Shown: one piece after another, positions 47,981 to 56,635 of the stretch | Layout of the letters: each line of letters opens with the position of its first letter | How positions within the stretch are numbered: position 1 is the stretch's first letter | Origin: Solitalea lacus | Lineage (GTDB): Bacteria > Bacteroidota > Bacteroidia > Sphingobacteriales > Sphingobacteriaceae | DNA length: 64,000 nucleotides | Direction of reading: 5' to 3' | Assembly (NCBI RefSeq): GCF_022014595.1 | Contig: NZ_CP091740.1 | Location: 1,054,001 to 1,118,000, forward strand | Made by a program: the position numbers and the translations under genes | Notes under the pieces: model-generated | What the model was told of the DNA's origin: nothing | What the model saw: only the letters and a program-made list of their open reading frames with translations | Databases searched by the model: none

Positions 47981-48553
47981 TTATTTCAATCTTTTTTGAT
48001 TGTCTTTTACAAAGGCTTCCCATCCGGAATAGGTTTTCTTTGAGGAGCCTTCTGTTCCAGTTTTTTGAAAAGAATGGCAAACGGCTACAGCCAAACCATC
48101 GGTAGCATCTAAAAACTCAGGTGTTTCGCTAAAATTCAATAACTGCTTTAACATGCCTGCCACCTGTTCTTTGGTGGCATTTCCGTTACCGGTAATTGAT
48201 TGTTTGATTTTCTTGGGTGAATACTCAAATATTGGCAAATCACGGCTTAGTGCAGCTGCCATAGCTACCCCTTGGGCGCGTCCAAGTTTAAGCATAACTT
48301 GTACGTTTTTACCATAAAATGGATCTTCAAGGGCCATACAATCAGGTTTATACTCTTCTATGAGCATGGAGGTTCGCTCAAAAATTCGGCGAAGTTTTAA
48401 TGCGTGATTTTCATATTTTTTTAGATGAATAACGCCAAGAGTAAGTAGTTGAAGTTTATTACGGGTTTCAAGTACTAATCCATAACCTAAAACAGCAGTT
48501 CCTGGATCTATTCCTAAAATTATGCGCTCTTTCTTGTCGTTCTTGTCGTTCAC
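47981..48553 (-). CDS. ruvC: Crossover junction endodeoxyribonuclease RuvC
   Basis: A 190-residue Holliday-junction resolvase with an RNase H-like fold, working with RuvAB. The four acidic catalytic positions are seen: GIDPGTAVLGYG (Asp16), ALEDPFYGKNVQ (Glu, about 77), and DATDGLAVAVCH with two Asp near 150. The length is slightly above the usual 170 residues because of a C-terminal tail. The best start is the GTG at 48553; no ATG gives the full family start. It converges with the HIT gene and is divergent from the flippase-like gene. Confidence 0.92.
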   Translation of the reverse strand: MNDKNDKKERIILGIDPGTAVLGYGLVLETRNKLQLLTLGVIHLKKYENHALKLRRIFERTSMLIEEYKPDCMALEDPFYGKNVQVMLKLGRAQGVAMAAALSRDLPIFEYSPKKIKQSITGNGNATKEQVAGMLKQLLNFSETPEFLDATDGLAVAVCHSFQKTGTEGSSKKTYSGWEAFVKDNQKRLK

Positions 48554-48677
48554 TTATTCTTTTTTTAAAACACGAATTACCTGAAATTTTCGTTACACTC
48601 AAAATAGATAGCGGCTAAGTTTAAAAATATAAGGATATTTGAATTTTATTTTAAATTAAAAATACTCTCCATAAAGC

Positions 48678-49655
48678 ATGCCTGTTTCCAGAAAGATTCT
48701 TGGAATCTCTTTAAAAGTTCTAATTCTGATTTTAACTTGTTGGTTTGTTTATAGCAAAATCACAAATCCAGAATCTATAAAAAAAATTGATGCATTTACA
48801 AACCAAGCATTGGACGGACGGGTCATTTCATATTTTTTATTGGTCATTTACCTGGCCTATTTGAATATATTGGTTGAAACGCTTAAATGGCATTATTTGG
48901 TAAAGAAAGTTGAATCACTTTCATGGAAAAGAACAGTTGAATCTTTACTAGCCGGATTAACACTAGCAGCCTTTACCCCAAGCCGAATAGGAGAGTTTGG
49001 AGGCCGGGTGCTTTACCTTACACCTGAAAATCGAGTTAGAGGGGCTCTGGCAATGGGGGTAGGGGCGTTCAGCCAGATGATGGTTACTAATGTGATGGGA
49101 GCAATAGGCTTGGCCATTTTTGTAGCTATTTTCGTTCCCGTAAGCAAGGTGATTTTAGGATCTATAATTTTTGCAGCCATCCTGTTCAGTATTGGTATGT
49201 TGTTATTGCTATTAAATATCAAGTGGTTCTATGTTATCCTCGATTCATTTTCATTTTTACATAAGTTTAAAAAGAATTTTCGTGTATTGTTAAGATACGA
49301 CAAGAGTGAATTGCTGACTGTTTTTGGCATGAGTTTTCTTCGCTATCTGATTTTTTCTATGCAATATTATTTACTTATCAACCTGTTTATTCCTCAGGTA
49401 ACCTACCCCATTTGCATGGTGCTGATAAGTGTAATTTATATGGTTCAATCAATTTTGCCTACCTTCGCATTCTTTGATATAGGGATAAGAGGTGCAGCAG
49501 CCACTTATTTCTTTGGATTTTTAGTTGGAGATGCGGAAGCGGTAAATGTGTTGGCTGCGGCTTTTGGGGTATGGCTTCTCAATCTAATAATCCCGTCATT
49601 ACTAGGTGTTTATTTTGTTTTAAAAGCGAATTTTTTTGGTGCAACTACTGATTGA
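48678..49655 (+). CDS. Flippase-like integral membrane protein (LPG-synthase TM family)
   Basis: A 325-residue membrane protein of the lysylphosphatidylglycerol-synthase transmembrane/UPF0104 family, with seven to eight membrane spans. A key stretch is AAFTPSRIGEFGGRVLYLTP near residue 97, with conserved Arg and Glu in the membrane. Family members such as the MprF N-terminal half or AglD-related proteins move or build lipid-linked substrates. The next gene overlaps its end by 20 bases and encodes a polytopic family-2 glycosyltransferase, so the pair probably makes and transports one lipid-linked sugar. The substrate is not visible. Confidence 0.8.
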   Translation: MPVSRKILGISLKVLILILTCWFVYSKITNPESIKKIDAFTNQALDGRVISYFLLVIYLAYLNILVETLKWHYLVKKVESLSWKRTVESLLAGLTLAAFTPSRIGEFGGRVLYLTPENRVRGALAMGVGAFSQMMVTNVMGAIGLAIFVAIFVPVSKVILGSIIFAAILFSIGMLLLLLNIKWFYVILDSFSFLHKFKKNFRVLLRYDKSELLTVFGMSFLRYLIFSMQYYLLINLFIPQVTYPICMVLISVIYMVQSILPTFAFFDIGIRGAAATYFFGFLVGDAEAVNVLAAAFGVWLLNLIIPSLLGVYFVLKANFFGATTD

Positions 49656-50769
49656 TATTTTAACCTACTTTTTAACGTTTGTATATTTTATTATTGCTGG
49701 TAGCTTTATTATTGGTTGGAGAAGAATTAATAAACCAGCAATTCACAAAGGATCCCCTCAAACAAAGGTTAGTGTAATTATTCCTGCTCGCAATGAAGAG
49801 AAGATGATTGGTAAGTGTGTTGGTGATATAGTGGCACAAGACTATCCTGCTGATTTATTGGAAATTATTGTTATTGATGATCACTCAACTGATAGAACTG
49901 CTGAAGTAGTATTAGCGATTCAATTTCCAAATCTTAAACTTATAAAACTAAAGGCAGATCCTGCACTTAATTCCTATAAGAAGAAAGCAATTGCAGACGC
50001 AATAAGTATTTCTACCGGTGATTTAATTATTACTACTGATGGTGATTGCAGAATGGGGAAAAATTGGATTAGTTCCATTGTGAATGAATATGAGCAAACC
50101 GGTAGTAAAATGATTTCTTCTCCGGTTGCATATTTTGAAGAGCAATCAGTTTTTGAAAAATTGCAGAGCTTGGAATTTATGTGCTTGATAAGTCTTGGGG
50201 CTGCTTCTATAGCTAATAAAAGCGCAGGTAGTTGCAATGGGGCTAATCTGGCATATGAAAAAAAAGCTTTTTTTGAGGTAGGGGGATTTTTAGGTATTGA
50301 TCATATTGCTTCGGGCGATGATGAATTGCTGTTGCATAAAATGCTTTCTGCCTATCCTGATAAGGTTAAGTTTTTGAAGTCGCGCGATGCAGTTGTTTAT
50401 ACTCACGCTAAGCCTACAATAAAAGAATTTATTGCACAACGTCGCCGTTGGGCCTCCAAAAGCACCCGCTATAAAAATCAAGCAATGGTGGTTATTGGCG
50501 TTTCCATTTTTTTCTTTTATGTAGCGTTGCTTTTAAACCTTCTTCTAGGTGTTTTTAATATACATTTTGCTCAGGTTTTCGCTTATGTATTTTTATTCAA
50601 ATGCATGATCGATTTAATATGGGTATTCCCGGTGGCAAAATTTTTGAAAAAACTTAACCTGGTCATTTATTTTCCAATAGTTGCTTTTATTCACCTGTTT
50701 TATATTGTTTATATCGGTTTTGCAGGGCAAGCTAAACAATACGAATGGAAAGGGAGAATGGTACAATAA
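49636..50769 (+). CDS. Membrane glycosyltransferase, family 2
   Basis: A 377-residue protein with one N-terminal membrane helix (about 5-25), a cytosolic GT-A domain (about 45-280) and several C-terminal membrane helices (about 290-370). The GT2 marks are VIIPARNEEKMIGKC, VIDDHSTDRTAEV, the DxD-like TDGDCRM and the catalytic base region GIDHIASGDDELLLHKM; QRRRWASKSTRYKN is the (Q/R)xxRW motif of processive and lipid-linked glycosyltransferases. The overlap of 20 bases with the preceding membrane-protein gene and non-ATG starts (TTG 49636 or GTG 49639) make translational coupling likely. The sugar and acceptor are unknown. Confidence 0.88.
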   Translation: MVQLLIDILTYFLTFVYFIIAGSFIIGWRRINKPAIHKGSPQTKVSVIIPARNEEKMIGKCVGDIVAQDYPADLLEIIVIDDHSTDRTAEVVLAIQFPNLKLIKLKADPALNSYKKKAIADAISISTGDLIITTDGDCRMGKNWISSIVNEYEQTGSKMISSPVAYFEEQSVFEKLQSLEFMCLISLGAASIANKSAGSCNGANLAYEKKAFFEVGGFLGIDHIASGDDELLLHKMLSAYPDKVKFLKSRDAVVYTHAKPTIKEFIAQRRRWASKSTRYKNQAMVVIGVSIFFFYVALLLNLLLGVFNIHFAQVFAYVFLFKCMIDLIWVFPVAKFLKKLNLVIYFPIVAFIHLFYIVYIGFAGQAKQYEWKGRMVQ

Positions 50770-50819
50770 ACAACCTGTAATTTAAGATTAAAATAATTAG
50801 GCATATTTTCTATTTCAGG

Positions 50820-50827
50820 TATATTTG
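50820..50827 (+). promoter_or_regulatory. -7 promoter element TATATTTG, probable leaderless start
   Basis: TATATTTG fits the Bacteroidota consensus TAnnTTTG and ends seven bases before the permease ATG at 50835, so the transcript would start at or next to the start codon. Confidence 0.5.
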
Positions 50828-50834
50828 ATGCTGT

Positions 50835-52061
50835 ATGTCTTCGGTAAATTCTCCAGAAACTCCTTGGGCTAGAACCAAGAAGCGTTTTCTTCGAAATAAA
50901 TTATCAGTTTTAGGACTGATTATCATTGTTGCTTTTTTACTTGTATCAGTTTTAGGGTATTTGATAATGCCTGATGACACCCCTATGGCCAATAGGATGG
51001 CTGTTCAATTAAGTACAAAACATCCCGGGACTAGCATTCAGTTTTTAGCCATTCGTAAAAATCAGCATGTTGATACGGTGAATGTCTTTGAAAAGCTGTT
51101 ATTTGGCCAGCCGGACTTTTTTGATTATATACCTATAAATAATTATCGTTTTAAAGGAGATAGTATTGTTATAGACGAATATACCGGGGTAAGTGACGAC
51201 GAAAAGTTGGTGCGCAGTTTTTCGATAGCACATGTTGCGTTTCCAATTGCTGAAGGTGAGAAAGTTGAAGTTGAGGAAGGAGAAAAGCTGGCATTTAAAA
51301 CAACCAATGGACAAAATGAAATTATTTTAGTTAAAGATCTGCAGGATAAAATAGTTAAAGAGAATATTATTGTCCATAAGTATTGGCTAGGTACAGACTT
51401 ATATGGTAGGGATATGTTAAGCAGATTGATTTTGGGGTCTAGGGTTTCCTTGTCGGTAGGATTTGTATCTGTTTTTATTTCGTTGATAATAGGCATTTCC
51501 CTTGGTGCAATGGCCGGATATTTTGGGGGATGGATTGATCGCTTTATTTCTTGGCTGATTAATGTTGTGTGGTCATTGCCCTCACTTTTAATTGTTATTG
51601 CCATATCATTTGCCTTAGGTAAAGGTTTTTTTCAGGTATTTATTGCCATAGGATTAACCACTTGGGTTGACGTTGCCCGTATGGTTCGTGGACAAATAAT
51701 TGGGATAAGGGAAGTTGAATTTGTTGAGGCAGGTCGTGCAATGGGCTTCAGCAATACCCGAATTATCGCCCGACACATATTGCCAAACATTTCAGGACCT
51801 ATTTTAGTGGTGGCCTCTGCTAATTTTGCTTCAGCAATTTTACTTGAAGCAGGGTTGAGTTTCTTAGGCTTTGGGGTCCAGCCACCGTTTCCTTCCTGGG
51901 GAGGAATGATTAAAGAACATTATGGTTACATAATAATTGATGCTGCATATTTGGCAACATTGCCAGGTTTAGCTATCATGTTAATTGTTTACGCCTTTAA
52001 TCTTGTTTCTGTAGGTTTAACTGATGCGTTTAATGTAAAGGAGCAAACTTCTGGTAATTAA
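50835..52061 (+). CDS. Dpp/Opp-type ABC transporter permease
   Basis: A 408-residue inner-membrane permease of the DppC/OppC group. One membrane helix near residues 28-48 is followed by an unusually large extracytoplasmic domain (about 50-165) rich in charged residues (VEVEEGEKLAFKTTNGQNEI). The core permease with five more helices runs from about 185. The EAA loop for the ATPase is EFVEAGRAMGFSNTRIIARH then ILPN, and GLSFLGFGVQPPFPSWGGMI is the family tail. Typical DppC is about 300 residues, so the extra 100 are notable, though known in Bacteroidota. No DppB, ATPase or binding protein is adjacent. It is an isolated gene, probably leaderless. Confidence 0.88.
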   Translation: MSSVNSPETPWARTKKRFLRNKLSVLGLIIIVAFLLVSVLGYLIMPDDTPMANRMAVQLSTKHPGTSIQFLAIRKNQHVDTVNVFEKLLFGQPDFFDYIPINNYRFKGDSIVIDEYTGVSDDEKLVRSFSIAHVAFPIAEGEKVEVEEGEKLAFKTTNGQNEIILVKDLQDKIVKENIIVHKYWLGTDLYGRDMLSRLILGSRVSLSVGFVSVFISLIIGISLGAMAGYFGGWIDRFISWLINVVWSLPSLLIVIAISFALGKGFFQVFIAIGLTTWVDVARMVRGQIIGIREVEFVEAGRAMGFSNTRIIARHILPNISGPILVVASANFASAILLEAGLSFLGFGVQPPFPSWGGMIKEHYGYIIIDAAYLATLPGLAIMLIVYAFNLVSVGLTDAFNVKEQTSGN

Positions 52062-52126
52062 TATTATTTAAATCGATTTTTGTTATTTTAGTTTATAGCT
52101 AAACCAAAGTCTTTATTAATAATCCC

Positions 52127-53362
52127 GTGAATCAGGAAGCCAATCAAGAAATTCTAGAATTATTAATTCGTCGCCAAGTAGAATTAAACTCTCTGCTTGA
52201 GATCACACGAGCCATTAATAATAACTATTCTATTGAGGCGCTTTTCCAAATGAATGAGTTAATCTTAAGTAATCAGCTCAGAATTGGAAAGTTAAGGGTG
52301 TTCTCAAGAGATGCTGATGGTCAATGGAATCAACCTTCTTACTTTGGGGTTGAAAAGCTTTCAGCAGAAATGAAAAGTGAACTTGTGAGTATTCTTTCAG
52401 AGTATAAACAGGTTACCTTCATCAATAGTTTTGATTCTGATATTCTCCATGAATTCAAAATTCTGATTCCGGTTGAATACAAAAATGAGATCTTTGGTTA
52501 TGTGTTAATTGGTGATTATCAGAATGTTGAAATTGATCAAATAGATATTGATGTAAAGCTCATTCAAACAATTATTAACGTCATTATTGTTGCCGCTGAA
52601 AACCGACGCCTGTTGGAAATTCGTATTCAGCAAGAACGGCTGGAGCGTGACATCGAACTGGCTGCTGAAGTACAAACCATGCTGTTTCCAAAAAAGTTGC
52701 CTGATAATGAGCAGATAAGCATGTCAGCCAGGTATGTTCCTCAACAAAATATTGGAGGAGATTATTACGATTTTCTTGAACTCAATAAAAACGAATTCAT
52801 TTTTTGCATAGCCGATGTTTCAGGTAAAGGAATGAGTGCGGCTTTGCTTATGGCCAATTTTCAGGCGAGTTTGCGCGCATTGGCATTTCAAAAACTTCCG
52901 CTCGATTTACTGCTTTCAACTGCTAATAAAGCTATTTTTAATCTTACCAATGGCGATAGGCATATTACCTTGTTCTTAGGTAATTATAACATTCAAACAC
53001 GCAAATTAACATATGTAAACGCCGGGCATAATCCTTCGCTAATGGTGAGCAATACTGACATTAAAGAACTTAAAATTGGAACCACGATGATTGGTGTGTT
53101 TGAAGATTTGCCGTTCATTAATGTTGGAGAAGAAATACTGGATACTGATACGCTACTGTTTAATTATACGGATGGACTTGTTGAGCTTGATCATGATCAT
53201 GCTGATTTGTTTGGAGAAGTTGACTTAATCAGCTTTTTATTTGAGCATCAGAACTTGAAACCCGAGAGCATAAACAATTTGCTGATGGCTAAGATCAATA
53301 AATTAATAGGCAAGGATCGCCAAGACGATGATATAACCTTGTTAACATTTAAGGTGTATTAA
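52127..53362 (+). CDS. GAF-SpoIIE serine phosphatase (PP2C type)
   Basis: A 411-residue protein. An N-terminal GAF-like sensory domain covers about 15-165, then a coiled coil of about 25 residues (LEIRIQQERLERDIELAAEV), and the SpoIIE-type PP2C phosphatase from about 200: NIGGDYYDF, CIADVSGKGMSAALLM, VNAGHNPSLM, FNYTDGLVELDHDHADLFGE and DDDITLLTFK. All metal-binding acids are there. Phosphatases of this family dephosphorylate anti-anti-sigma factors in partner-switching systems (RsbU type); no RsbV/RsbW gene is nearby. The start is GTG 52127. It stops 3 bases before rnhB, so the two genes are cotranscribed. Confidence 0.9.
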   Translation: MNQEANQEILELLIRRQVELNSLLEITRAINNNYSIEALFQMNELILSNQLRIGKLRVFSRDADGQWNQPSYFGVEKLSAEMKSELVSILSEYKQVTFINSFDSDILHEFKILIPVEYKNEIFGYVLIGDYQNVEIDQIDIDVKLIQTIINVIIVAAENRRLLEIRIQQERLERDIELAAEVQTMLFPKKLPDNEQISMSARYVPQQNIGGDYYDFLELNKNEFIFCIADVSGKGMSAALLMANFQASLRALAFQKLPLDLLLSTANKAIFNLTNGDRHITLFLGNYNIQTRKLTYVNAGHNPSLMVSNTDIKELKIGTTMIGVFEDLPFINVGEEILDTDTLLFNYTDGLVELDHDHADLFGEVDLISFLFEHQNLKPESINNLLMAKINKLIGKDRQDDDITLLTFKVY

Positions 53363-53365
53363 AAT

Positions 53366-53965
53366 ATGTTGAAGTCGTTTTTTCAAGCTGATTTGTTGGA
53401 GGCAGGCTGTGATGAAGCCGGCAGAGGATGTTTAGCAGGCCCTGTGTTTGCTGCTGCGGTAATACTGCCCAAAGATTTTGAACACGCTGATTTAAATGAC
53501 TCAAAAAAGCTTTCTGAAGCCAAACGTTATGAATTGCGTACAGTGATTGAACAACAGGCTTTAGCTTACGGAGTAGCCATGGTTGATAATATCGAAATTG
53601 ACGAAATTAATATTCTTAACGCTTCGTTTTTAGCTATGCATAGAGCCGTTGAAAAGATGGACATTCCTCCTGGGTTTTTAATTATTGATGGCAATCGGTT
53701 TAAAAAGTTTAATGAACTACCGCATGCTTGTATTGTTAAAGGAGATGCAAAGTATTTTTCAATTGCAGCCGCATCAATTTTGGCTAAAACCTGCAGGGAT
53801 GATTTTATGAACAAAATTCATAGTGAATATCCACAATATGATTGGGTCAGCAATAAAGGTTATCCAACTCAAAAGCATAGGAACGCGATAAAAGAGTTTG
53901 GGCCGACTGCATATCATAGAATGTCCTTTACGCTCTTGCCGGCACAACTATCGTTAGAATTTTAA
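53366..53965 (+). CDS. rnhB: Ribonuclease HII
   Basis: A 199-residue enzyme that cuts the RNA strand of RNA-DNA hybrids and removes misincorporated ribonucleotides. [20 protein letters not shown] contains the catalytic Asp16-Glu17 pair, followed by [10 protein letters not shown], the glycine-lysine stretch of the family ([20 protein letters not shown]) and the C-terminal [20 protein letters not shown]. Length is standard. Starts 3 bases after the phosphatase stop. A small hypothetical gene follows 50 bases later. Confidence 0.96.
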   Translation: MLKSFFQADLLEAGCDEAGRGCLAGPVFAAAVILPKDFEHADLNDSKKLSEAKRYELRTVIEQQALAYGVAMVDNIEIDEINILNASFLAMHRAVEKMDIPPGFLIIDGNRFKKFNELPHACIVKGDAKYFSIAAASILAKTCRDDFMNKIHSEYPQYDWVSNKGYPTQKHRNAIKEFGPTAYHRMSFTLLPAQLSLEF

Positions 53966-54016
53966 TAATGTGACTAACTTTAATGAAAAGTTGGCTATAT
54001 CTATAATATAAATTAC

Positions 54017-54232
54017 ATGGAAAGTTTCTCATATATAACGAATACTAAAGGCGAACAGGAAGGGATTATCATCAATTTTAAAGACTTAAAACGTATGAAC
54101 CTAAGGTTGGCAGGCGTGATTGCTGCTTTACAAAAGCAGGAAAAGGAAATTGATGAGCTGATTAATAAAAGCGCTGCTACAGTTACCTTGGCTGATGCAT
54201 TAGGCAAATTGAAAGGTAAGCTTAACGGATAA
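54017..54232 (+). CDS. Small hypothetical protein
   Basis: A 71-residue protein not matched to any family. It is predicted to be mostly helical (NLRLAGVIAALQKQEKEIDE then LINKSAATVTLADALGKLKG), with a charged N-terminus. It follows rnhB by 51 bases and precedes gcvT by 111. Coding is supported by its position in a gap and by a regular codon pattern, but it may also be spurious. Confidence 0.5.
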   Translation: MESFSYITNTKGEQEGIIINFKDLKRMNLRLAGVIAALQKQEKEIDELINKSAATVTLADALGKLKGKLNG

Positions 54233-54310
54233 GGATTCGTTTCCAGGCTTTAAAATTAGTACAATTTTAAATTCTCTGAATTTCAAATCGGCAAATTCCA
54301 TTGGGAATGC

Positions 54311-54318
54311 TACCTTTG
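54311..54318 (+). promoter_or_regulatory. -7 promoter element TACCTTTG of gcvT
   Basis: An exact TAnnTTTG match followed by GCGGC, giving a leader of about 20 bases to ATG 54344. No clear -33 TTG was seen. I looked for a glycine riboswitch and saw none in this short leader. Confidence 0.6.
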
Positions 54319-54343
54319 CGGCAAAATTACAATCCGAAACTTC

Positions 54344-55420
54344 ATGAAATCTACTGCTTTAACTAATGTACACATTGCATTAGGTGCTAAAATGGTGCCT
54401 TTTGCCGGTTATAACATGCCTGTACAGTACTCAGGAATAAATGATGAGCATGCTACAGTGCGTAATGGTGTGGGTGTTTTTGACGTATCACACATGGGCG
54501 AGTTTATTTTGAAAGGCGAAAATGCTTTGGAACTAATTCAGCGTGTAACGTCAAATGATGCTTCAAAGCTTATTGACGGAAAAGTGCAATATTCTTGCCT
54601 GCCTAATGAAACTGGAGGTATTGTTGACGATTTATTGGTTTATCGAATTGACGAGAAAACCTATATGTTGGTAGTAAATGCATCAAATATTGAGAAGGAT
54701 TGGAATTGGATTTCTGCGCGCAATACAAACGGGGTGGAAATGCACAATATTTCTGATAAAACCAGTTTATTGGCAGTACAAGGTCCTAAAGCTGTTGCAG
54801 CATTGCAAAAGCTGACAGATTTTGATTTGGCTGCAATGGAATACTACAGCTTCAAAAAAGGCAAGTTCGCCGGTGTTGATAATGTGGTTGTTTCTGCAAC
54901 CGGTTATACTGGAGCTGGAGGTTTTGAGATTTATTTTGACAATGAAAATGCAGAACAGATTTGGAATGCAGTTTTTGAAGCTGGAGCTGAATTTGGTATT
55001 AAGCCAATTGGTTTAGGCGCTCGTGATACTTTGCGTTTGGAAAAAGGATTTGCTCTATATGGTAATGATATTGACGACACAACTTCTCCATTAGAAGCAG
55101 GCTTAGGTTGGATTACCAAATTCTCTAAAGAGTTTACCAATTCTGCTGCATTAAAAGCGCAAAAAGAAGCAGGCCTGAAAAATAAATTAGTTGGCTTTGA
55201 AATGATTGATCGTGGTATTCCTCGTCATGATTATGAAATTTTTGATGCAGCCGGAACCAAAATAGGTCGCGTTACTTCAGGAACTCAATCACCAAGTATG
55301 CAAAAAGCTATTGGATTAGGTTATGTTACCTTGGAAAACGCTAAGGAAGGAACTGATATTTTTATTGGTATTCGCGATAATAAAGTGAAAGCCAAAGTAG
55401 TTAAGTATCCGTTTTTATAA
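54344..55420 (+). CDS. gcvT: Aminomethyltransferase, glycine cleavage T protein
   Basis: A 358-residue folate-dependent enzyme of the glycine cleavage system; it releases ammonia from the aminomethyl-lipoyl H protein and makes methylene-tetrahydrofolate. Typical segments are [54 protein letters not shown], the folate-site Asp (in that VDD), [13 protein letters not shown] and [20 protein letters not shown]. The C-terminal part has [20 protein letters not shown] and [18 protein letters not shown]. It stands apart from gcvH and gcvP, as often in Bacteroidota. Ended by a long perfect hairpin. Confidence 0.96.
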   Translation: MKSTALTNVHIALGAKMVPFAGYNMPVQYSGINDEHATVRNGVGVFDVSHMGEFILKGENALELIQRVTSNDASKLIDGKVQYSCLPNETGGIVDDLLVYRIDEKTYMLVVNASNIEKDWNWISARNTNGVEMHNISDKTSLLAVQGPKAVAALQKLTDFDLAAMEYYSFKKGKFAGVDNVVVSATGYTGAGGFEIYFDNENAEQIWNAVFEAGAEFGIKPIGLGARDTLRLEKGFALYGNDIDDTTSPLEAGLGWITKFSKEFTNSAALKAQKEAGLKNKLVGFEMIDRGIPRHDYEIFDAAGTKIGRVTSGTQSPSMQKAIGLGYVTLENAKEGTDIFIGIRDNKVKAKVVKYPFL

Positions 55421-55438
55421 GATAATTTAATTAATGAC

Positions 55439-55491
55439 ATCGGGTTACGAGTTCTCAATTCAGATTCTTTATTGGAAACTCGTAACCCGAT
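55439..55491 (+). terminator. Long perfect hairpin between gcvT and comB
   Basis: ATCGGGTTACGAGTT (55439-55453) pairs without mismatch with AACTCGTAACCCGAT (55477-55491) around a 23-nt loop, then TATTTAAG. The T run is weak, so it may be a repeat element as much as a terminator. It shares AGTTCTCA...GATTC with the 47470 hairpin. Confidence 0.65.
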
Positions 55492-55520
55492 TATTTAAGT
55501 TCTACTACTAGTTTAAATTA

Positions 55521-56231
55521 ATGAAACACCTCGAAGTTTGTTTGACTCCTGCCTTATTGCCACTTTACGATTTAAAAGGAAGTATAGTTGTTGTTATTGA
55601 TATCTTCAGAGCTACTTCCTCAATTTCGTATGGCATTGAGAATGGGGCCGATGCAATTATTCCGGTTGCAAGTGTGGAAGAGTGTTTGTCGCATCAGGGG
55701 AATGGGTATTTGTTAGGAGCTGAGCGTAACGGTGAGGTAGTAAACGGCTTTGATTTTGGTAATTCTCCATTTAGTTATACCAAAGAAAAGGTAGAAGGGA
55801 AAACTCTTGTGGTAACCACCACAAACGGAACTCATGCTATCAATGAATCAAAAAATGCTGATGAAATTGTTATAGGATCGTTTTTGAACCTTTCGGCAGT
55901 GTGTGATTATCTGGTTAAACAAAACAAAAATGTGTTTTTACTTTGTTCAGGATGGAAAAATAAGGTTAACCTTGAAGATACTTTGTTTGCAGGTGCTGTT
56001 GTTACTCAACTGAAAGAAGTATTTGACACTTGGTGCGATTCTTCAGTTTTGGCCGAAGATCTATATCAAGCGGCGAAGGATGACTTACATGAATACATGA
56101 AGAAAACTTCTCATAGCGAACGATTGAAAAAACTTGGTATCGAGAAAGATATTGAATTTTGTTTAAATGTTGATTTATTACAATCAGTACCTGTAATTAA
56201 AGATGGGAAGATTGTAAAAGCAGATTTATAG
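55521..56231 (+). CDS. comB: 2-phosphosulfolactate phosphatase family protein (ComB)
   Basis: A 236-residue member of the ComB family, which in methanogens removes phosphate from 2-phospho-3-sulfolactate during coenzyme M synthesis. Family marks are VVVIDIFRATSSISYGIENG, GAERNGEVVNGFDFGNSP and TLVVTTTNGTHAI, and the DTLFAGAVV and SGWKNKVNLED segments are present. Bacteria with this gene mostly lack coenzyme M, and ComA and ComC partners are not nearby, so the natural substrate is open; sulfolactate metabolism is one option. It is a single gene convergent with a MazG-like gene. Confidence 0.85.
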   Translation: MKHLEVCLTPALLPLYDLKGSIVVVIDIFRATSSISYGIENGADAIIPVASVEECLSHQGNGYLLGAERNGEVVNGFDFGNSPFSYTKEKVEGKTLVVTTTNGTHAINESKNADEIVIGSFLNLSAVCDYLVKQNKNVFLLCSGWKNKVNLEDTLFAGAVVTQLKEVFDTWCDSSVLAEDLYQAAKDDLHEYMKKTSHSERLKKLGIEKDIEFCLNVDLLQSVPVIKDGKIVKADL

Positions 56232-56235
56232 TTAT

Positions 56236-56274
56236 GAGGTCAGTCTTGAGTTGACCTCTTTAAAAACTCAAGAC
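56236..56274. terminator. Alternative hairpins between convergent genes
   Basis: GAGGTCA (56236-56242) pairs with TGACCTC (56252-56258). The overlapping GTCTTGAGTT (56243-56252) pairs with AACTCAAGAC (56265-56274). The two stems exclude each other and probably act for the comB strand and the opposite strand respectively. Confidence 0.55.
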
Positions 56275-56285
56275 CTAACTGAGGC

Positions 56286-56624
56286 TTACAGCTTAGGATT
56301 GTTTTTGTGGCGTTCAGCATCTCGAATACTTTTTTTCTCAAAATTCTTTTCTAGTGCAGCTGTTAAATCAACTCCTGTTTGGTTGGCAATACAAATTAAT
56401 ACCCAAAGTACATCTGCTAATTCATCACTTAATTCCTTGTGTTTCTCATTCTCTTTAAACGACTGATCTCCATATAATCGACTCATCAAACGAGCTACTT
56501 CTCCAACTTCTTCAGTTAAAATTGTCATGTTGGTTAATTCACTAAAATAGCGTACCCCGGTTGTTCTTATCCATTGATCAACCATTTCTTGGGCCTGTTT
56601 AATTGATATCTCTTTATTCTCCAT
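56286..56624 (-). CDS. MazG-like nucleotide pyrophosphohydrolase
   Basis: A 112-residue all-alpha pyrophosphohydrolase of the MazG superfamily. The metal site is EEVGEVARLMSR, followed by the HKELSDELADVLWVLICIAN motif (EExxE ... ExxD). The single-domain length matches small MazG-like or RS21-C6-like enzymes that clear damaged nucleoside triphosphates. The next gene upstream on the same strand, dtd, ends 11 bases before its start, so the two form an operon of quality-control enzymes. Confidence 0.88.
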   Translation of the reverse strand: MENKEISIKQAQEMVDQWIRTTGVRYFSELTNMTILTEEVGEVARLMSRLYGDQSFKENEKHKELSDELADVLWVLICIANQTGVDLTAALEKNFEKKSIRDAERHKNNPKL

Positions 56625-56635
56625 TTAGCTTGTTG

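Noticed and set aside
54233-54343. Possible glycine riboswitch before gcvT
   Set aside because: The leader from the likely promoter is only about 20 bases and shows no aptamer features.
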